From the NCBI GenBank assembly GCA_027257055.1, contig JAPVLO010000138.1, positions 4,216,001 to 4,280,000 on the forward strand: a stretch of DNA of 64,000 nt, given 5' to 3'. Of the stretch, positions 26,813-39,346 are shown piece by piece (position 1 is the first letter of the stretch; every line of letters begins with the position of its first letter). A program made the translations under genes and the position numbers. Under the pieces are notes generated by a model. The model saw nothing but the letters and a program-made list of their open reading frames with translations, was not told the DNA's origin and did not search any database. The DNA comes from Cephalopachus bancanus (Eukaryota > Chordata > Mammalia > Primates > Tarsiidae).

Positions 26813-27219
26813 TTTTTATTTTTATTTATTTATTTATTTATTTTTTTGAGTTGGAGTCTCACTCTGTCGCCCAGACTGGAGTGCAGTGGCCGCTCCCGGC
26901 CACCGCAGCCTCGACCTCCTGAGCTCCAGCGATCCTTCTGCCTCAGCCTTCCGAGTAGCTGGAATTACAGGCATGCGCTACCACGCCCGGCTGATTTTTT
27001 GATTTATTGTAGAGATGAGGTCTCGCTGCCCAGGCAGGTCTCGAACCCATGGACTCAGGGAATTACAGGCATGCGCTACCACACCCGGCTGATTTTTTGA
27101 TTTATTGTAGAGATGAGGTCTCGCTGCCCAGGCAGGTCTCGAGCCCATGGACTCAGGCAATCCACTCACCTCAGCCTCCCAAAGGCGCGGGATTACAAGC
27201 TGAGCCACCGAGCCCGGCT
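26813..27219 (-). mobile_element. Alu SINE with an internal 98 bp tandem duplication
   Basis: A minus-strand young-type Alu with a TTTA-rich tail (26813-26845). The target-site duplication is CACGTTGAGTTTCT (26799-26812) and CACTTTGAGTTTCT (27220-27233). A segment starting attacaggcatgcgctacca is present twice head to tail (26964-27061 and 27062-27159), making the element about 100 bp longer than normal. Confidence 0.93.
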
Positions 27220-28127
27220 CACTTTGAGTTTCTATGGGTAAATACATAGAAGTTATTTTGATCAGATACAGTTTTAAGACGTGTTTAAATATTTTTATAA
27301 ATTCTAATTTTCATGATATAAACAGTTAGAGTTATGATATACAAGATATCTGCTTTAGAGCATAGAAGCATAGGAAAAAACAAACACAAAGTTGAGCGTT
27401 TCCACACCATTACCAGATTTTCAAAGGCAAAGTTATGCAAATGTTTATCCTCAAAATATCAACACTCAGAGCTTTTAGATATCAAACCACTATATTGAAG
27501 TTTATGAGGCAGAGCACCATTAATTAGATTAACTGCTGCTTAGCAATTTAAATATAGCCACCATCATAAGCCTTGAATGTGATAAGAAAGCTATTTGCTT
27601 AAAAACAGTGAAATGACAGGATTTGTTATACTTCCAAGTTCGCGATGTATTTGTGTCAACAATACAGTGGTGAACATTAAACTCTTTTGGCTGGTTGGAA
27701 CGTTTTTACTTAATTGTTATTATTGTTTGAACAACCTGTGAATATTCATTCAAGATGAAAGCAAACTCTTCCTGAGAGACTCATCTCTCTCCAGTCTGTG
27801 CTTCACAATGATCAGGTGGTCATGGATGACTCTGTGTTCCACTCCTTTCTCCTCCACTCAAGGACAATGTAGGATTAAATCTACTGCCCTAAAAATCCTT
27901 GAAAGACATCGGTTTTTCCTTGAGTCTCTACAGTGCCGTGCATCTCATGCCCCTAGTTTATGCCACAGAAATAAGAATATACTAAAGTCTTTAATGTGCT
28001 AATAATTTGGGTAAATATAATAAGGCAGCACTTTCACCTTGAATGCTATAAAATATTTATCCAGAAATTTAACTTTCCTTTTGCAGTCTTCGGCTTATTG
28101 TTTGAGTTTGATTGCGTTCAATCTCTA

Positions 28128-28130
<3 letters not shown>

Positions 28131-28175
<45 letters not shown>
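28131..28175. repeat. (GT)22 microsatellite
   Basis: A pure GT run from 28131 to 28175. Confidence 0.97.
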
Positions 28176-28176
<1 letters not shown>

Positions 28177-29607
28177 CGTCCTGAATCAATTCCCGAAATG
28201 ATTCACTTGACCAAATAACTCTAGAGATTGCTAGAAGAGATAGAGATAGCTAAAATAAATATTGAATTTTTTTTCTATAGACTATCAAGTCACAGGAAAA
28301 GGCCAATTCCACATTCGAATAAATATTAATTTATTTCAGTTAGTTTAGGGATTTCTTTGACATGCAGGCTACTCGAGTCACCTAATTTTCATCTGAAACT
28401 CAGGATACATGCAGTTTTATTCAATAAACATATATTTTGAAAATGTTATTTCGTAGCCTAAGATGGATTTAGGAAGATTCAAGTGAGAAAGGAAGAGAGG
28501 AAGGGAAAAGGCAGTGACTGTGACTGTAGAAACTGGAGAGAGAATTAAGTGTGTGGAATGAATATTAAGTAGATTAATTGCTACATGTCATTATTCTGCA
28601 CCCCTGGATGCTATTTTCAAAGTGTCATCACCTATCCCTTTGCCTTTGAAGTCCCAGATAACACATTAACCTCTGGTCTCAACCTTGAGCTGCTCTTTAG
28701 CCTTGAACTTTTTCTCCACCGTTCTTCTGCGTGGGATCATCAAAGTAAAATGAGCACGCAAGGAGTGTTACAGAGACTGCAGAAGCCGGTGTTCAGAACT
28801 CTTTTGGACACGGCAGGGTAGTGGGCAGAAGACATTTTGGCAAGAGCAGAGATTGAGGAGGGTGTGTAAAATCCCCTAGTTAAGGGATAATCCAAACAGA
28901 TAATTAATTCCCTTTCCCAAAATCCAATATAATCCCTTGCCTTAATATAACCAAAATTATATTTGTTTGCTTATGTGGGTTCCCAGACACAGAATCTGAG
29001 TCACTTTTGTGCAGATTTCTTGAGAAATATGCTCGGGAGATTCATCTATAAAGAAATGAGGGGGAATGTCACAAATTGGTCTGTGAACTCTCAGCGTCTG
29101 ATTATTTTTCAGCCATTCGGGGATAAGTGCTTCAGTTCAAAAGGGAAGATCAGGCCAAGCACCCCAGCCTGTGTCACTCAGTAACTGTGCTTAAGTTTCT
29201 CAAAGATCTCATAAAATTACCATATGACATTGGAATATTTTTCCTGTTTTCCATGACTCTAATTTTATTATTTAAGTTTGTGGAGAAAAGGAAAAGAAAG
29301 ACACAAAGGAAAAAAAAATTATCCAGTCATAAACAATATGTTACAATATTAGAAGAAAAATGGAAGAAGAAATGCAAAAATTGACTTGTACACCTATTGA
29401 CTTGTACACCTATATTTGTATCTGTCCTGTTTGCTCGCTCTAGACTAATAATCTGACTTTGTTATAGTTTGGGGATGAGTGGGAAAATGTTTATTCTTTA
29501 TTTTAAAGATAGACCAGTGGTACATATATAGTAAAAATCCCAGAACACGTACTCTGAAAAGCCAGGATCAACAGCGGCAGCATGCATTATTCTAAGTGAA
29601 GGCTTTT

Positions 29608-29896
29608 TTTTTTTTTTTTGAGTTGGAGTCTCACTCGGTCGCCCAGACTGGAGTGCAGTGGCCGCTCCCAGCTACCGCAGCCTCGACCTGCCGGGCTCTG
29701 GCTATCCTTCCGCCTCAGCCTTCCCAGTAGCCGGAATTACAGGCATGTGCTACCACGCCCGGCTGATTTTTTGATTTTTATTGTAGAGATGAGGTCTCGC
29801 TGCCCAGGCGGGTCTCAAACCCGCGGGCTCAGGCAATCCACTCACCTCAGCCTCCCAAAGGCGTGGGATTACAGGCTGAGCCACCGAGCCCGGCAC
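29608..29896 (-). mobile_element. Alu SINE, young lineage-specific subfamily
   Basis: A minus-strand dimeric Alu with a clean T tail and a 14 bp target-site duplication, AAGTGAAGGCTTTT (29594-29607 and 29897-29910). The B-box region reads, in sense orientation, GCGGGTTTGAGACCCGC, keeping the full 5 bp stem. Confidence 0.94.
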
Positions 29897-30300
29897 AAGT
29901 GAAGGCTTTTATCATCCGTGGTTACACTAAGCACGCAAGCTTGACATTCCCACGCCTCCCCACTAGCCCTCCTAGAGAAGAGTGTGATCAGTGAGCACCT
30001 CAGGCAAGATACAAGCCGTCCCTAGAGCGTGTATCAGCCATTTGCGTGTCAGCAAGGAAGGACCCTGCAGGTCATCAGGAACTTAATTCCCACCCCAGAG
30101 GATAGGAACGTGGCTCACAGTCTTGGTTAATTTCATGCAGTTGATGCTTAAATGACATATCCATTTTTTCTCAAATGTTTACTTACTATCTTCTTGCATA
30201 CCTTTATTGCCTTAGCACACACTCCTAAAGAAATCAATTAGTCCATTTCTATGTAGCTGAATTCCCAATTTTTATTTCGTGCTCAGTATACAGGAACCCA

Positions 30301-30301
<1 letters not shown>

Positions 30302-30357
<56 letters not shown>

Positions 30358-30378
30358 CGCGTGTGCGTGTGTGTGTGA
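30302..30378. repeat. Compound (TG)n(CG)6(TG)n microsatellite
   Basis: TG repeats (30302-30348) run into a 13-base GCGCGCGCGCGCG tract (30349-30361) and then GTGTGCGTGTGTGTGTG. Alternating purine-pyrimidine throughout, the classic Z-DNA-prone composition. Confidence 0.95.
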
Positions 30379-31526
30379 TATTCCCACATGTGTGACTTTT
30401 CTTCTTGTCATTCTTTCTCAATATGCCTGTCTCTCCTTGCCAAGTGTTACTTAACTCCCTACTCAACTTCAACCAGAGGAATCTATCTCCTATATTTATT
30501 TCTTCAGTAAGTTTGTATTGAGCCCGCTAAACGACAGCCATTGTACAGGGTGCTATTGATAAACAGCATATAAAATAAGCAAAAATCCAATTCATAGGGA
30601 GCTCACCTTGTGGGACAAGACAGGGAATAAAGAAAATAAATCAGAAAAAAGTTGATATACTTGATGGTAATACATGCTTTGGAAGAAATTGAAACTACAA
30701 AGAAAACTAGAAAGTGCAGATACAAGTGCAGGGAAGTTTTACAATATCAGATGGGAGGGTTGAGGAAGCTCTCAGTAGAAGGCATGTCTGGGCATCCTTC
30801 ATTCCTGAAAGAGGTGGATATTTGAAATAATTACTGGAAATAAGAACATATACTCAATGTTTTCACATGTTATCCAAGTCTTTTGCTCCTTAAATATATT
30901 TTTTAGATTTTTATGGATCTCTATTTTAATGCCTACTTTTCAACTTTAAATGTTACGAAGTTTAATAAATAAAAATATGCCTTTGTTATTTTTTCTGTTT
31001 CAAAAGAATTCTTACTTTAAAGAGATTAGTCCAGTTATCTATAGCTGCATCACAAATTTCCCAAAAACTTAGAGGCTAAAATAACAAGTTTTATCTTACA
31101 TCACGGTGTTGTGAGTTATGAATTAGGCCAGCGCTCAGGTGGGTGATTCTTTGTCCTTTAGTGTTGTTGTTGACCGAAGCTTTCAGCTGATCAATGTAAT
31201 GATCTGGTCTGGAGATGCTTTCATTCCCATGTCTGCCTTGGTGCAGATGTTGTCTACACAACTGGTCTCACCTGGGGTTGTAGACCAAGGTACTTACACG
31301 TGGCCCCTCCAGGACTGCAGTTTCAGGTAGTCAGACTTAAGTGGCAGGTCTGAGGCTTCAGAGAGGATGTCTCAAGAGATAAGAAGTAGAAGCTGGCAGC
31401 GTCTTAAGGCTGAGTGCAGAAAGGGATACAGTGTCACTTTTGGCACATTCTGTTAGTCAAAGCAGTCCCAAGTGGACTCAGATTCAGAGGAAAGAGACAA
31501 AGTCCCTCAAAGAATATGTGACTGTC

Positions 31527-31965
31527 TGGATTAGTTTCCCAAGGCTTCCACAAGGTATTACCACAAACGTGTTGGCTTAAATAACAGAAGATTATTGTCT
31601 TACAATTCTAGAAGCCCTAAGTATGAAATAGAGACATTCGTAGGACCATGCTTGCTCCAAAATCTCTGAAGGGTGGATGCCTCCTTGCCTCTTCTAGCTT
31701 CTGGCAGATCCTGGTGTGGCCTAGGTTGTGGCAAAATAACTCCAATGTGTCTTTTCATTTTTGCATAGCCTTCTCTGTGTCACTGAGTGACCTATTCTCT
31801 CATAAGGAAACTGTCACTGGACTTAGGTTCCACTCTATTCCAGTCTGATGTAATCTCAATGTTTTGCCTTAATGACATCTGCAAAGACCCCATTTCCATA
31901 TGAGGTTACCTTGTGAGGTTCTGTGTGGAATTTTTGAGGAGACACAAGTCAACCCACTACATCGT
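31527..31965 (-). mobile_element. Solo LTR of the MLT1 (ERVL-MaLR) group
   Basis: The antisense order of an MLT1 LTR is recognisable: ggattagtttcccaaggctt, ttggcttaaataacagaaga, gcctcttctagcttctggca, catctgcaaagaccccattt, then gaggagacacaagtcaaccc. This is an ancient, diverged non-coding LTR with no internal retroviral region seen. Confidence 0.75.
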
Positions 31966-32016
31966 CTGTATAGTCTTTGACAAGACAAGGGTAGAATCGT
32001 CAGGATATAACACATA

Positions 32017-32574
32017 CAAGGGGGGGACCCAAAAAATGGAATTTATTTATTAAAAAATTGTGTATTTACTCTTAGATGTTAAAACTTCAGTCACTTTCAA
32101 AGTACTCTCCATTTGATGCAGCACATCTATTAAGACGCTTTTTCCACTGCTCAGTTTTTGCACTTGTCGATTTTGGTGCCATTTAGTGCTTCTGCTGTTT
32201 TTTGTTTCACCTCTTCCATGTCGGAAAACGGTTCCTTCTGAGGACTTTTTTCAACCAGGGAAACAAAAAAGAAGTCACTCAGGGCACCATCGGGTGAATA
32301 GGAAAGGCGGGGCATAGGTGTCATGAAGTTTTGGGTCAAAAACTATTGAACACTCAGCGTAGTGTGGGCAGGCAAATCACCCATCATGAAATGGGCAAAT
32401 GCGTTGAAAGAATCTCCCCCCCGAAAATTCACTTAAGCGGAACATAGCCTCTCACAACACTAGCAAGTTCACTGATGCTGATAGACTCATAAAACACTTA
32501 GAGAAATCCTGTATTACTAAGAACCCACCTTCCAAAAAAAATCAGTTTTGGGCATCCCCTCTCTTAGATGTTGC
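32017..32574 (-). mobile_element. Mariner derivative 2, internally deleted
   Basis: A 558 bp element between TA dinucleotides (32015-32016 and 32575-32576). Left terminus CAAGGGGGGGACCCAAAAAA; right terminus ttttgggcatcccctctctt, its imperfect complement. The minus strand encodes transposase C-terminal fragments (RLSYSPDGALSDFFFVSLVE, MEEVKQKTAEALNGTKIDKC). The same internal junction as derivatives 1 and 3 is visible (tcacccatcatgaaatggg next to gcaggcaaa). It lies only about 120 bp upstream of the EPHA3 exon 17 acceptor. Confidence 0.92.
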
Positions 32575-32698
32575 AAATATCAGAAAGTTAGGCCCAAAGT
32601 CCCAGAATATATCATTGTGCAAGTTTTGTTTGTGGAAAATCTCTTGCTTACATATTATCCAGAAAATAATGATTCTCATATTTTCTCTCTTTTTACAG

Positions 32699-32804
32699 TG
32701 ACATGAAAAAGGTTGGTGTCACTGTGGTTGGGCCACAGAAGAAGATCATCAGTAGCATTAAAGCTCTAGAGACACAATCAAAGAATGTTCCAGTGCCCGT
32801 GTAA
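32699..32804 (+). CDS. EPHA3: EPHA3 exon 17, coding part: SAM end and PDZ-binding tail (residues 949-983)
   Basis: The acceptor ttttacag ends at 32698. The exon completes Asp949 and encodes DMKKVGVTVVGPQKKIISSI then KALETQSKNVPVPV, with the TAA stop at 32802-32804. This finishes the SAM helix bundle (KVGVTVVGPQKKIISSI is the last SAM helix region). The C-terminal PVPV is the PDZ-binding motif of EPHA3. From memory, human EPHA3 ends NGPVPV; here residue 979 is Val (GTT, 32787-32789). Coding length is 106 bp. The last intron and long non-coding tail match normal Eph gene architecture. Confidence 0.97.
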
Positions 32805-35104
32805 AGTACTACTTCTGGAAGGCAGTGGTGGCTGTGGAAGATTTTGCATCACTCTGTAGACAGATGATAATGCTAGAAATACTGGCGGAAGTTCCAAGTC
32901 CAATAAGACTCTCAGATATGAGTACAAATGCCTTAAAATGGAATTGAAAAACTCTTTATTTTCTCTTATCATTTAGTGGATGGGTGGGTGGGAGTCTTTG
33001 CTTTGTAATTGCTTTTTTAAAAAATATTAGTTGATGGATTAAATTAAAATTCTTCAATGCAAAATGGTGAAGAACTAGCATAGAGCCATTGATCAGAAAC
33101 TGACTATCATAAAAGCAAAATAAGTGAAATATCAAAATGGACATGGTGGCTTTGTTTGCGAATAGCCACAAAAGAAAAGACTTGTAATATTTTTATATAC
33201 AGAAGGAATCTGCAACAGGTATTTTGTTTCTTTAAAAGCAAACGAAATGAGGAATTTATACCTCAAACTATCTGGCCATATTTACTACCTTTTCATTGTA
33301 TTATTCTCTTTTATCTGTTTAAAAGCATATAGAGATGAAGTTTGTAGTTGTTTTAAGTACTACACATTTTTTAATTGTTAGCTTCCTTAAGAATATCATG
33401 TAAAGAAATGTCTTAATTTTTGAAAAAAGTACATATTTATTTTCTTTCGAATTGTCTTTATTGTTTTATATTTATGCCTTGATGATTTAATTTGGATTTA
33501 TTGCAGCCAAGTGCCAAATGCTCTCTCAAGTTGTCAGCAGTAGGAAACATGTCTAACTAGACATAGATAATGATTAACTTCTCTCCAGATTTTTTGAGCC
33601 ATTCACTTACATGTATTTAAAGAAATGAAGCCTTTTCCCTGTTCATATGCTAACCAAATCTCTCATAGTCTGTATTATTTCATTCATTTTTGTCTCTCCG
33701 TTTCCCATAAACTGTATGTTCCTAATTAAGTGTAACATTCTGGTTTGTATGTAACAGATTTTCAACCAGATGATGACATACCTTTTCTGCTCTGGTGCTT
33801 AGAGACCATCAACTCCCTCCTTTAGCAAAGGAGTCATGTTAGAGTTCCTAAGAATAGGAAAAATTTGGAATTCTGTCTAGATTGCTGCATTAACTGGCAA
33901 CGCAGCCTATAGGCCAATGCATGAGTCAAAAAATTACTTGCTAACTGGCTTTGAACCACTTAATATAGTTGCGTAAAGTTGCTGAGCTGTTGATAGAGAA
34001 TGATGACAATGGAAATACTCATCTGCATCCCTGAGTTTAGGCCAATTAATTAAACATTGTGATCATCAATACCAGGTAATAATATCTTTAAGGGTCTTCC
34101 ACTTCAATGCACCTATTGTAATTTTGGTGTGTAACTTAGAATCATTGAACTTATTTGACCTTATTGTACATATAATTTTCAAAACAGCAAGTCATCTAGC
34201 AAATGCCTCAAAATCTGTAGACAGTGGATAAACGTCTCGTTGCAGGGATTTAGACTTTCTGTTACATAAAGGCCAACTATGAGCATGCCAAGAAATGTTT
34301 GAAAGGATGAACTTGGTGGAGATCTAGCTACTAATATATTCTGAAGCAACATTTCAGCTTTATCTATATTCTTTCTAATGTTGATATGATCATGGGTATC
34401 AGAAATGCATTTGTTACAAGAATATATCGGATAAAACAATGCTGCAAATTTTATGTTCTTATGCAAAATGAAATACTAAATACAGCTTGCAATCACAAAT
34501 CAAAATTCACAAGTGTTAATCTGTTGTAAGTTTAGTGTTATAAGGCATAGATTGTGTTCCTTCAGATATGAGAGTTTTCTCAAATTTTGGCAATATTCCT
34601 TGTAGTTAAATCCTGCTACTAGAATTCTGTATTGGATATACAAGAGCATGAACATTTTAAAAAGATGTGTGATTATGAAATTTCACTTAAATCTACTAGA
34701 AGCATCTAGGAAACATTTTTTCAACCAAGTATTTTGCGTTTTGGAATGTCAGAATGAGATTGGAATCTGGCTTTAATCTCATTTTTCCCCAGGCTAACAC
34801 TTTTTTAGATACTGTTCTGACCATACTCAAAAAGCTCTGTGAATTTCATAAGCTAATAGAAGTTGAAAATTGTTGAATCTAAATTTACTTATTTTGGCTG
34901 TGGTTTCCATTTCAGAGTAGAGGCTGTATACATGGTATACTGCTTTTCATTTTCCTAATATTTTTCTACCTGACCTCTTATAAATTTACTTTACACAATT
35001 CTGACCCTGTACATATGTAAACATGAGTGTATGATTCTTAACTGTGGAGTAGAGGTACTAGAATTCAATGGCCATCTCTTTGTACTGGAACGGCATTGAC
35101 TTTC

Positions 35105-35110
35105 AATAAA
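35105..35110 (+). terminator. EPHA3: Possible proximal polyadenylation signal
   Basis: AATAAA within tttcaataaacatg, about 270 bp before the main signal. It could give a shorter EPHA3 3'UTR. Confidence 0.4.
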
Positions 35111-35374
35111 CATGAAGTCACAACTCCTTCGCCATGCTATGTACCATATTATCTGTTTTGTATCTTAAATTTGTTTTACATATATTATTTATTTTTGATG
35201 ACTCACCCAGTTTATACTGTGCTATCAATGAAGCCATGTATAAATGTGATAGGTTTGGCAGTATGTGTTTACTTTAAACTTGTCTTTTCAAAACATTACT
35301 CCTTTATGTTGTACAATGTAGATGGCCTCTTACTAATGTAAAATGATTTGTAGTGGAAACATTTATATTTTTAT

Positions 35375-35380
35375 AATAAA
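35375..35380 (+). terminator. EPHA3: Main EPHA3 polyadenylation signal
   Basis: AATAAA in ttataataaacataatg, followed about 40 bases on by a G/T-rich stretch (aagtggtctttgaagttttt), the expected downstream element. Cleavage would fall near 35395-35405. Confidence 0.75.
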
Positions 35381-36539
35381 CATAATGAAAATATTTTTTA
35401 AAGATTGGAATACAGAAGTGGTCTTTGAAGTTTTTTTTTTTAAAAATCTGCTTAGTTAAACAGTAAAATAATGAAACTTAAATAAGTCATGAAAATTGTG
35501 CTCCTGTTTTATTTTTCTCCACTAATTAGGAAGGATTTATGTTTTATTATCACATTTTTAGTTTGAACTTTATTATCAAGAACCTAGAAAAATTATCAGC
35601 AAATATCATCTTCAGAGTTAATAAGCATCGTTTTAGACAGTTCTCTTTTTATTACTGTGACAAAAAAAAAGTTGGATTAAGGAAAAAAAGAAAATTTTTT
35701 AGCATATGTGACTGAAAAGTCTGGGAATAAATTCTCCAGCCAAGAGCCCAGGCACAGATGAAACCTGGAATACAAGCCATGTCATAAGGATTGTCTCTCA
35801 TTCTCTGTCTTCTTCCATTGACTCTATTTTTCTTCCAACTGGGTTAATTTTCAAGTGATATCTTTTTACAAGGCAGAAAATACTGTTCTATTTAGTATAA
35901 TCCTACATTGCAATTTCTATAAATCAGTACTGTCCCTCAATTGTTCCAGCAGAAATCATGTGACCTTGGCCTTACTTGGGGTCACAAGCTCTATCATTCT
36001 GGACCAGGGAATGAATTACTCAGATTGGCAAGTACTCAGTCCTGTGCTTGCCATTGAAGATAGTGGGTGAAGTCATGTAGTAGCAATGCTCTACAGTGGT
36101 TAGAGGTGTCAGAGTAGATACTATCCAAAATAAAGTCAGAATACTGTTTATGGATAAAGAAGGAAGTAACGTTGGTCAGGCCAAATAAAACAAAAGTAAA
36201 ATCCCAAAAAACTGTAACTGTAAATCCCATGTTCCAGCACACCTTGCTACTTTGTATTTAATAGGTCCTTTGTCATTTACAGTCCACTTAAAATGATTAT
36301 CCATGAAAATATTTTTAAAAGCTGATTACATGCAAAATAAAATAAGTGATCAAGATTCTCAGAGAAGGAAGTAGATAGGAAGGGATCACAAAACAGGCCA
36401 GATTTGTGTTTGCCTTGAAGAAGAAATAGCATTGGATCATGTTGAATGGAGGAAAGAAAAGAATATCTCATAAGCAGAAGACCAGTTAAGTAAAGGGGAA
36501 GAGAAGATGTAAAAATAATATATTTACTTATTTAATAAA

Positions 36540-36720
36540 CATGTCATAAGCACCATTATGAGCCAGATGTTTTGCTATCACTACTTACAAGTTACTTCAT
36601 TAAATCTCTTGCAAGAATTCTGTAAATAGATTTTACCTACTTTTAAGTAAGAAGGAAATCCAAACTCAGAATGTCCATGTCACCTAGCCAAGGTCACTCT
36701 AGTATGTAGATAGACAGATG
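36540..36720 (-). mobile_element. MIR SINE relic
   Basis: The antisense MIR order is visible: cataagcaccattatgagcc, agatgttttgctatcactac, acttcattaaatctcttgca, then cacctagccaaggtcactct. Confidence 0.7.
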
Positions 36721-39114
36721 TTTCTGCCTGGAATCTTTTTTTTTTTTAATGTGTGTTCTTTCTAGCATTTTATAACTATCATCCCCATAATGTTCTGAGG
36801 ACAGTGACAATGAAAATTTGCAAAAAAGTCTTGCAGGAGACTGTAGGTTAAGTAGACTGTGTGATGTTGGAAATCTATTTCAGTGTTCTAGACATGAAGT
36901 CATACACTTACTCTCGGATGATTGCAATAGAAATATGAAGAATGGAAAACATACAAATACATATAAAGGAAAGAGAATTAATAGAATTTACCAACTTGTT
37001 ACGAAAATTCTTTGAAAGTTAAGAATCAGAGCAAACCATGAAGTACAGACCTTGAGAGTTTGTGGCATTGGTGGCACCATTCGTCAAAGCAGAGAATAAG
37101 AAAAAGTCAGTTTAACACCATGTGTTTGCCAAATATATAGTGTTAACCAAACATTAACAAGCTAGGATATCGAATATGAATCTAAAGCTTTGGGAAAAAG
37201 GATTCAAGAGTGAAAATGTATTTGTGAAGATGTCTCTGATAATATATAAAGATCTACATATCCTTATTTGTGGCTTCTATAGACACCTCTTTTTCTTGGA
37301 TCACTTTTCTTAGGTAAATGCAAGTAGCATAGTTAAGTATTCAAATACCTTCAGCTTAAAGTAATAAAAAAAATACATTTTAACACAAAATAATCCAAAG
37401 TAGATGTTTGCTTGGGGGCCTTCATTGCATCAGTTAGGAGCTCCAATCTCTCCATGTTGTAAGGAGTGTCAGACCTTGGAATCCTCTACTTCCAGTCAGC
37501 AAAATGGAGGGAAGGATAGGGTGGATTTTAGGAGCTCTCCACAAGGGGCAATTACCACTTCTTCTCTAGCTTTGTGGGTTAGAACTCAATCACATGTGGC
37601 TGCACCTAACTGCAAAAGAACATGAAAAAAGATATTTTAACCCTGTGCCCAAACAGAAAATAAAAGTTTTTTTTGGAATTCATAGAGCAATCTCAGTCAC
37701 GACTTTTCCCATATATGTAATGTGTAAAGGGTAGATAGTTCTCAAAAAGCTTCTAACAAATACCCATCTCTTGCTAACTCCACTCAATTTCTTCTTCTCT
37801 ACGGGTAACAGTTTTTAACTCTTTTCTTTCATTACAAGGACCCGGTACTTCTAATGGCATCTGTCAGTTATGGGAGTGCAATGCTCAGAACTCCTTTCAA
37901 GAGAGCTTATTGCAAACAGAGCAGTTAGCTAACTGAGGTGCTGTATTTTCAAAATTTTCAGTATAGTTCCACCAGGCCTTGATCTAGCCTAGTTGATTCC
38001 AGTCAATGACTATGATGAGAGTGCTAGGAACGGGCCATGTCTTCTCAAGCTGTAGATTTCATTTTCAAGCCATCTTCTGTCTCATGTTCTAACCATTCTG
38101 GGTTAAGCTTTCTCAGAGATACCCTACTGTCTGAGCTTCTTCTTGTGTAATCCTCCTTCCTTCACTCTCTCTTCCACAAGTGTCAGACCTATATTTCAAT
38201 CTGAAAACCCTTTGTGCTTCCTCTTATACCTGTCCAGGGCGTCACAGGTCTAATTCTTTGCTTGCAAGTCCAACTGCATACAGGTCTAATTTTTTCTATG
38301 GCTGCTTCTTGAAGATCTTAAACCAAAATGACTCTCAAGTCGGCCAACCTAGAAACTAAGATGTCAACCTTTACTCCCTCCGCTGCTTTCTAGCAGATTG
38401 CTAGAAATCTAGCAGATTGCTTAAACCATGACATCACCTTAGTCAATGCTCATTTTCACACCTTGTTTTCTATCACCCACCACAGCCTCTGTGGTCCCTC
38501 ATTACTTACCTGGAATACAGATGGAGTTTCCTAAATTATACCCTTGATTCCAGTCCTGCTATCTTCAACTCACTCTTCAATATGCAACCAGGCTAATGTA
38601 TTATAGCAAATTTAATGTTGTAATGCCTCCCCAGGAACCTAGCAAACTCAAATGCCTCAGGGACGTGGCAGGTTACACAAACCAGTGAAGCGAGTGAAGG
38701 GGGTGGTGTCACATAAAAGGCACCTTTCCTTCCACTAAAAGTCACTTCTCTGGGGTAAGGCAACACAAATCCTTTGTGAATTCTGGTTTTTCAACAAAAT
38801 CCCTGAGCTGAGTTCTTGTGAGAAACTTTTACATATTTTTTAAATGATAACTAATCTAGTTGCACACACACACACAGGATGAACTTAGCATGCAGCTGCC
38901 AACATTTCATTTCTAGAACACAAAACACTCTTTGGTCCAGGCAAGTGAGACTTGTCTTGAATAGAACTCTACTTTTCTTCTTCTTGTCTGGTTTGTTCAC
39001 TACCTTCTCACATGCTACACAATGGTACTGAACAATGTGTAGTTGTCTGAGTAGGTCACATTTTTTCATGCATCAGAGCCATCAACATTTCTGTGCCATT
39101 ATCTAGAATCACTT

Positions 39115-39340
39115 TGCCAATATATTCATTCTTCAGGTCTCAATATCTCCCTGACACCGAGTTGGGTGACCCTTTCTTGGGCAGCAGTAGAACTCCGTGC
39201 TTAATATTGTCATAACATTTACTATCTTTGCTGAAATTGCCTGGTCTTTATGCCCCTTCCTTACTCCGGATTCAGGACACCTTGAACAGAAACTGTGCCT
39301 TGTAAATCATTAATGCCTAGTTGTCTATTGCAATGTTCCT
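39115..39340 (+). mobile_element. L2 LINE 3'-end fragment
   Basis: Blocks ttcattcttcaggtctcaat, gacaccgagttgggtgaccc, ggacaccttgaacagaaact and gtgccttgtaaatcattaat follow the L2 3' end order. Mariner derivative 3 was inserted at its right edge. Confidence 0.6.
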
Positions 39341-39346
39341 GGTATA

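Larger units (their letters stand above)
24782..32698 (+). other. EPHA3: EPHA3 intron 16
   Basis: A 7,917 bp intron from gtaaga to ctttttacag. It contains three Alus, two GT microsatellites, an MLT1-type LTR and a mariner derivative. The rest, including about 25.4-26.8, 27.3-28.1, 28.2-29.6 and 30.4-31.0 kb, shows nothing I recognise. The stretch 31040-31500 (agttatctatagctgcatca...) looks like an old interspersed repeat that I cannot name. Confidence 0.95.
32805..35400 (+). other. EPHA3: EPHA3 3' untranslated region
   Basis: About 2.6 kb from the stop codon to just past the AATAAA at 35375. It is AT-rich and, in contrast to the introns and downstream DNA, contains no Alu, L1 or mariner insertion I can recognise, consistent with constraint. 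Two Pumilio-type sites TGTACATA occur at 34165-34172 and 35008-35015. Length agrees with my memory of the human transcript. Confidence 0.85.

Noticed and set aside
29382..29413. 16 bp direct duplication (tgacttgtacacctat twice)
   Set aside because: A small slippage duplication with no further context. Real, but not informative.
35970..35995. tgaccttggcc...ggggtca, resembling spaced nuclear-receptor half-sites
   Set aside because: Half-site matches of this kind are frequent by chance. Nothing else supports a regulatory site.
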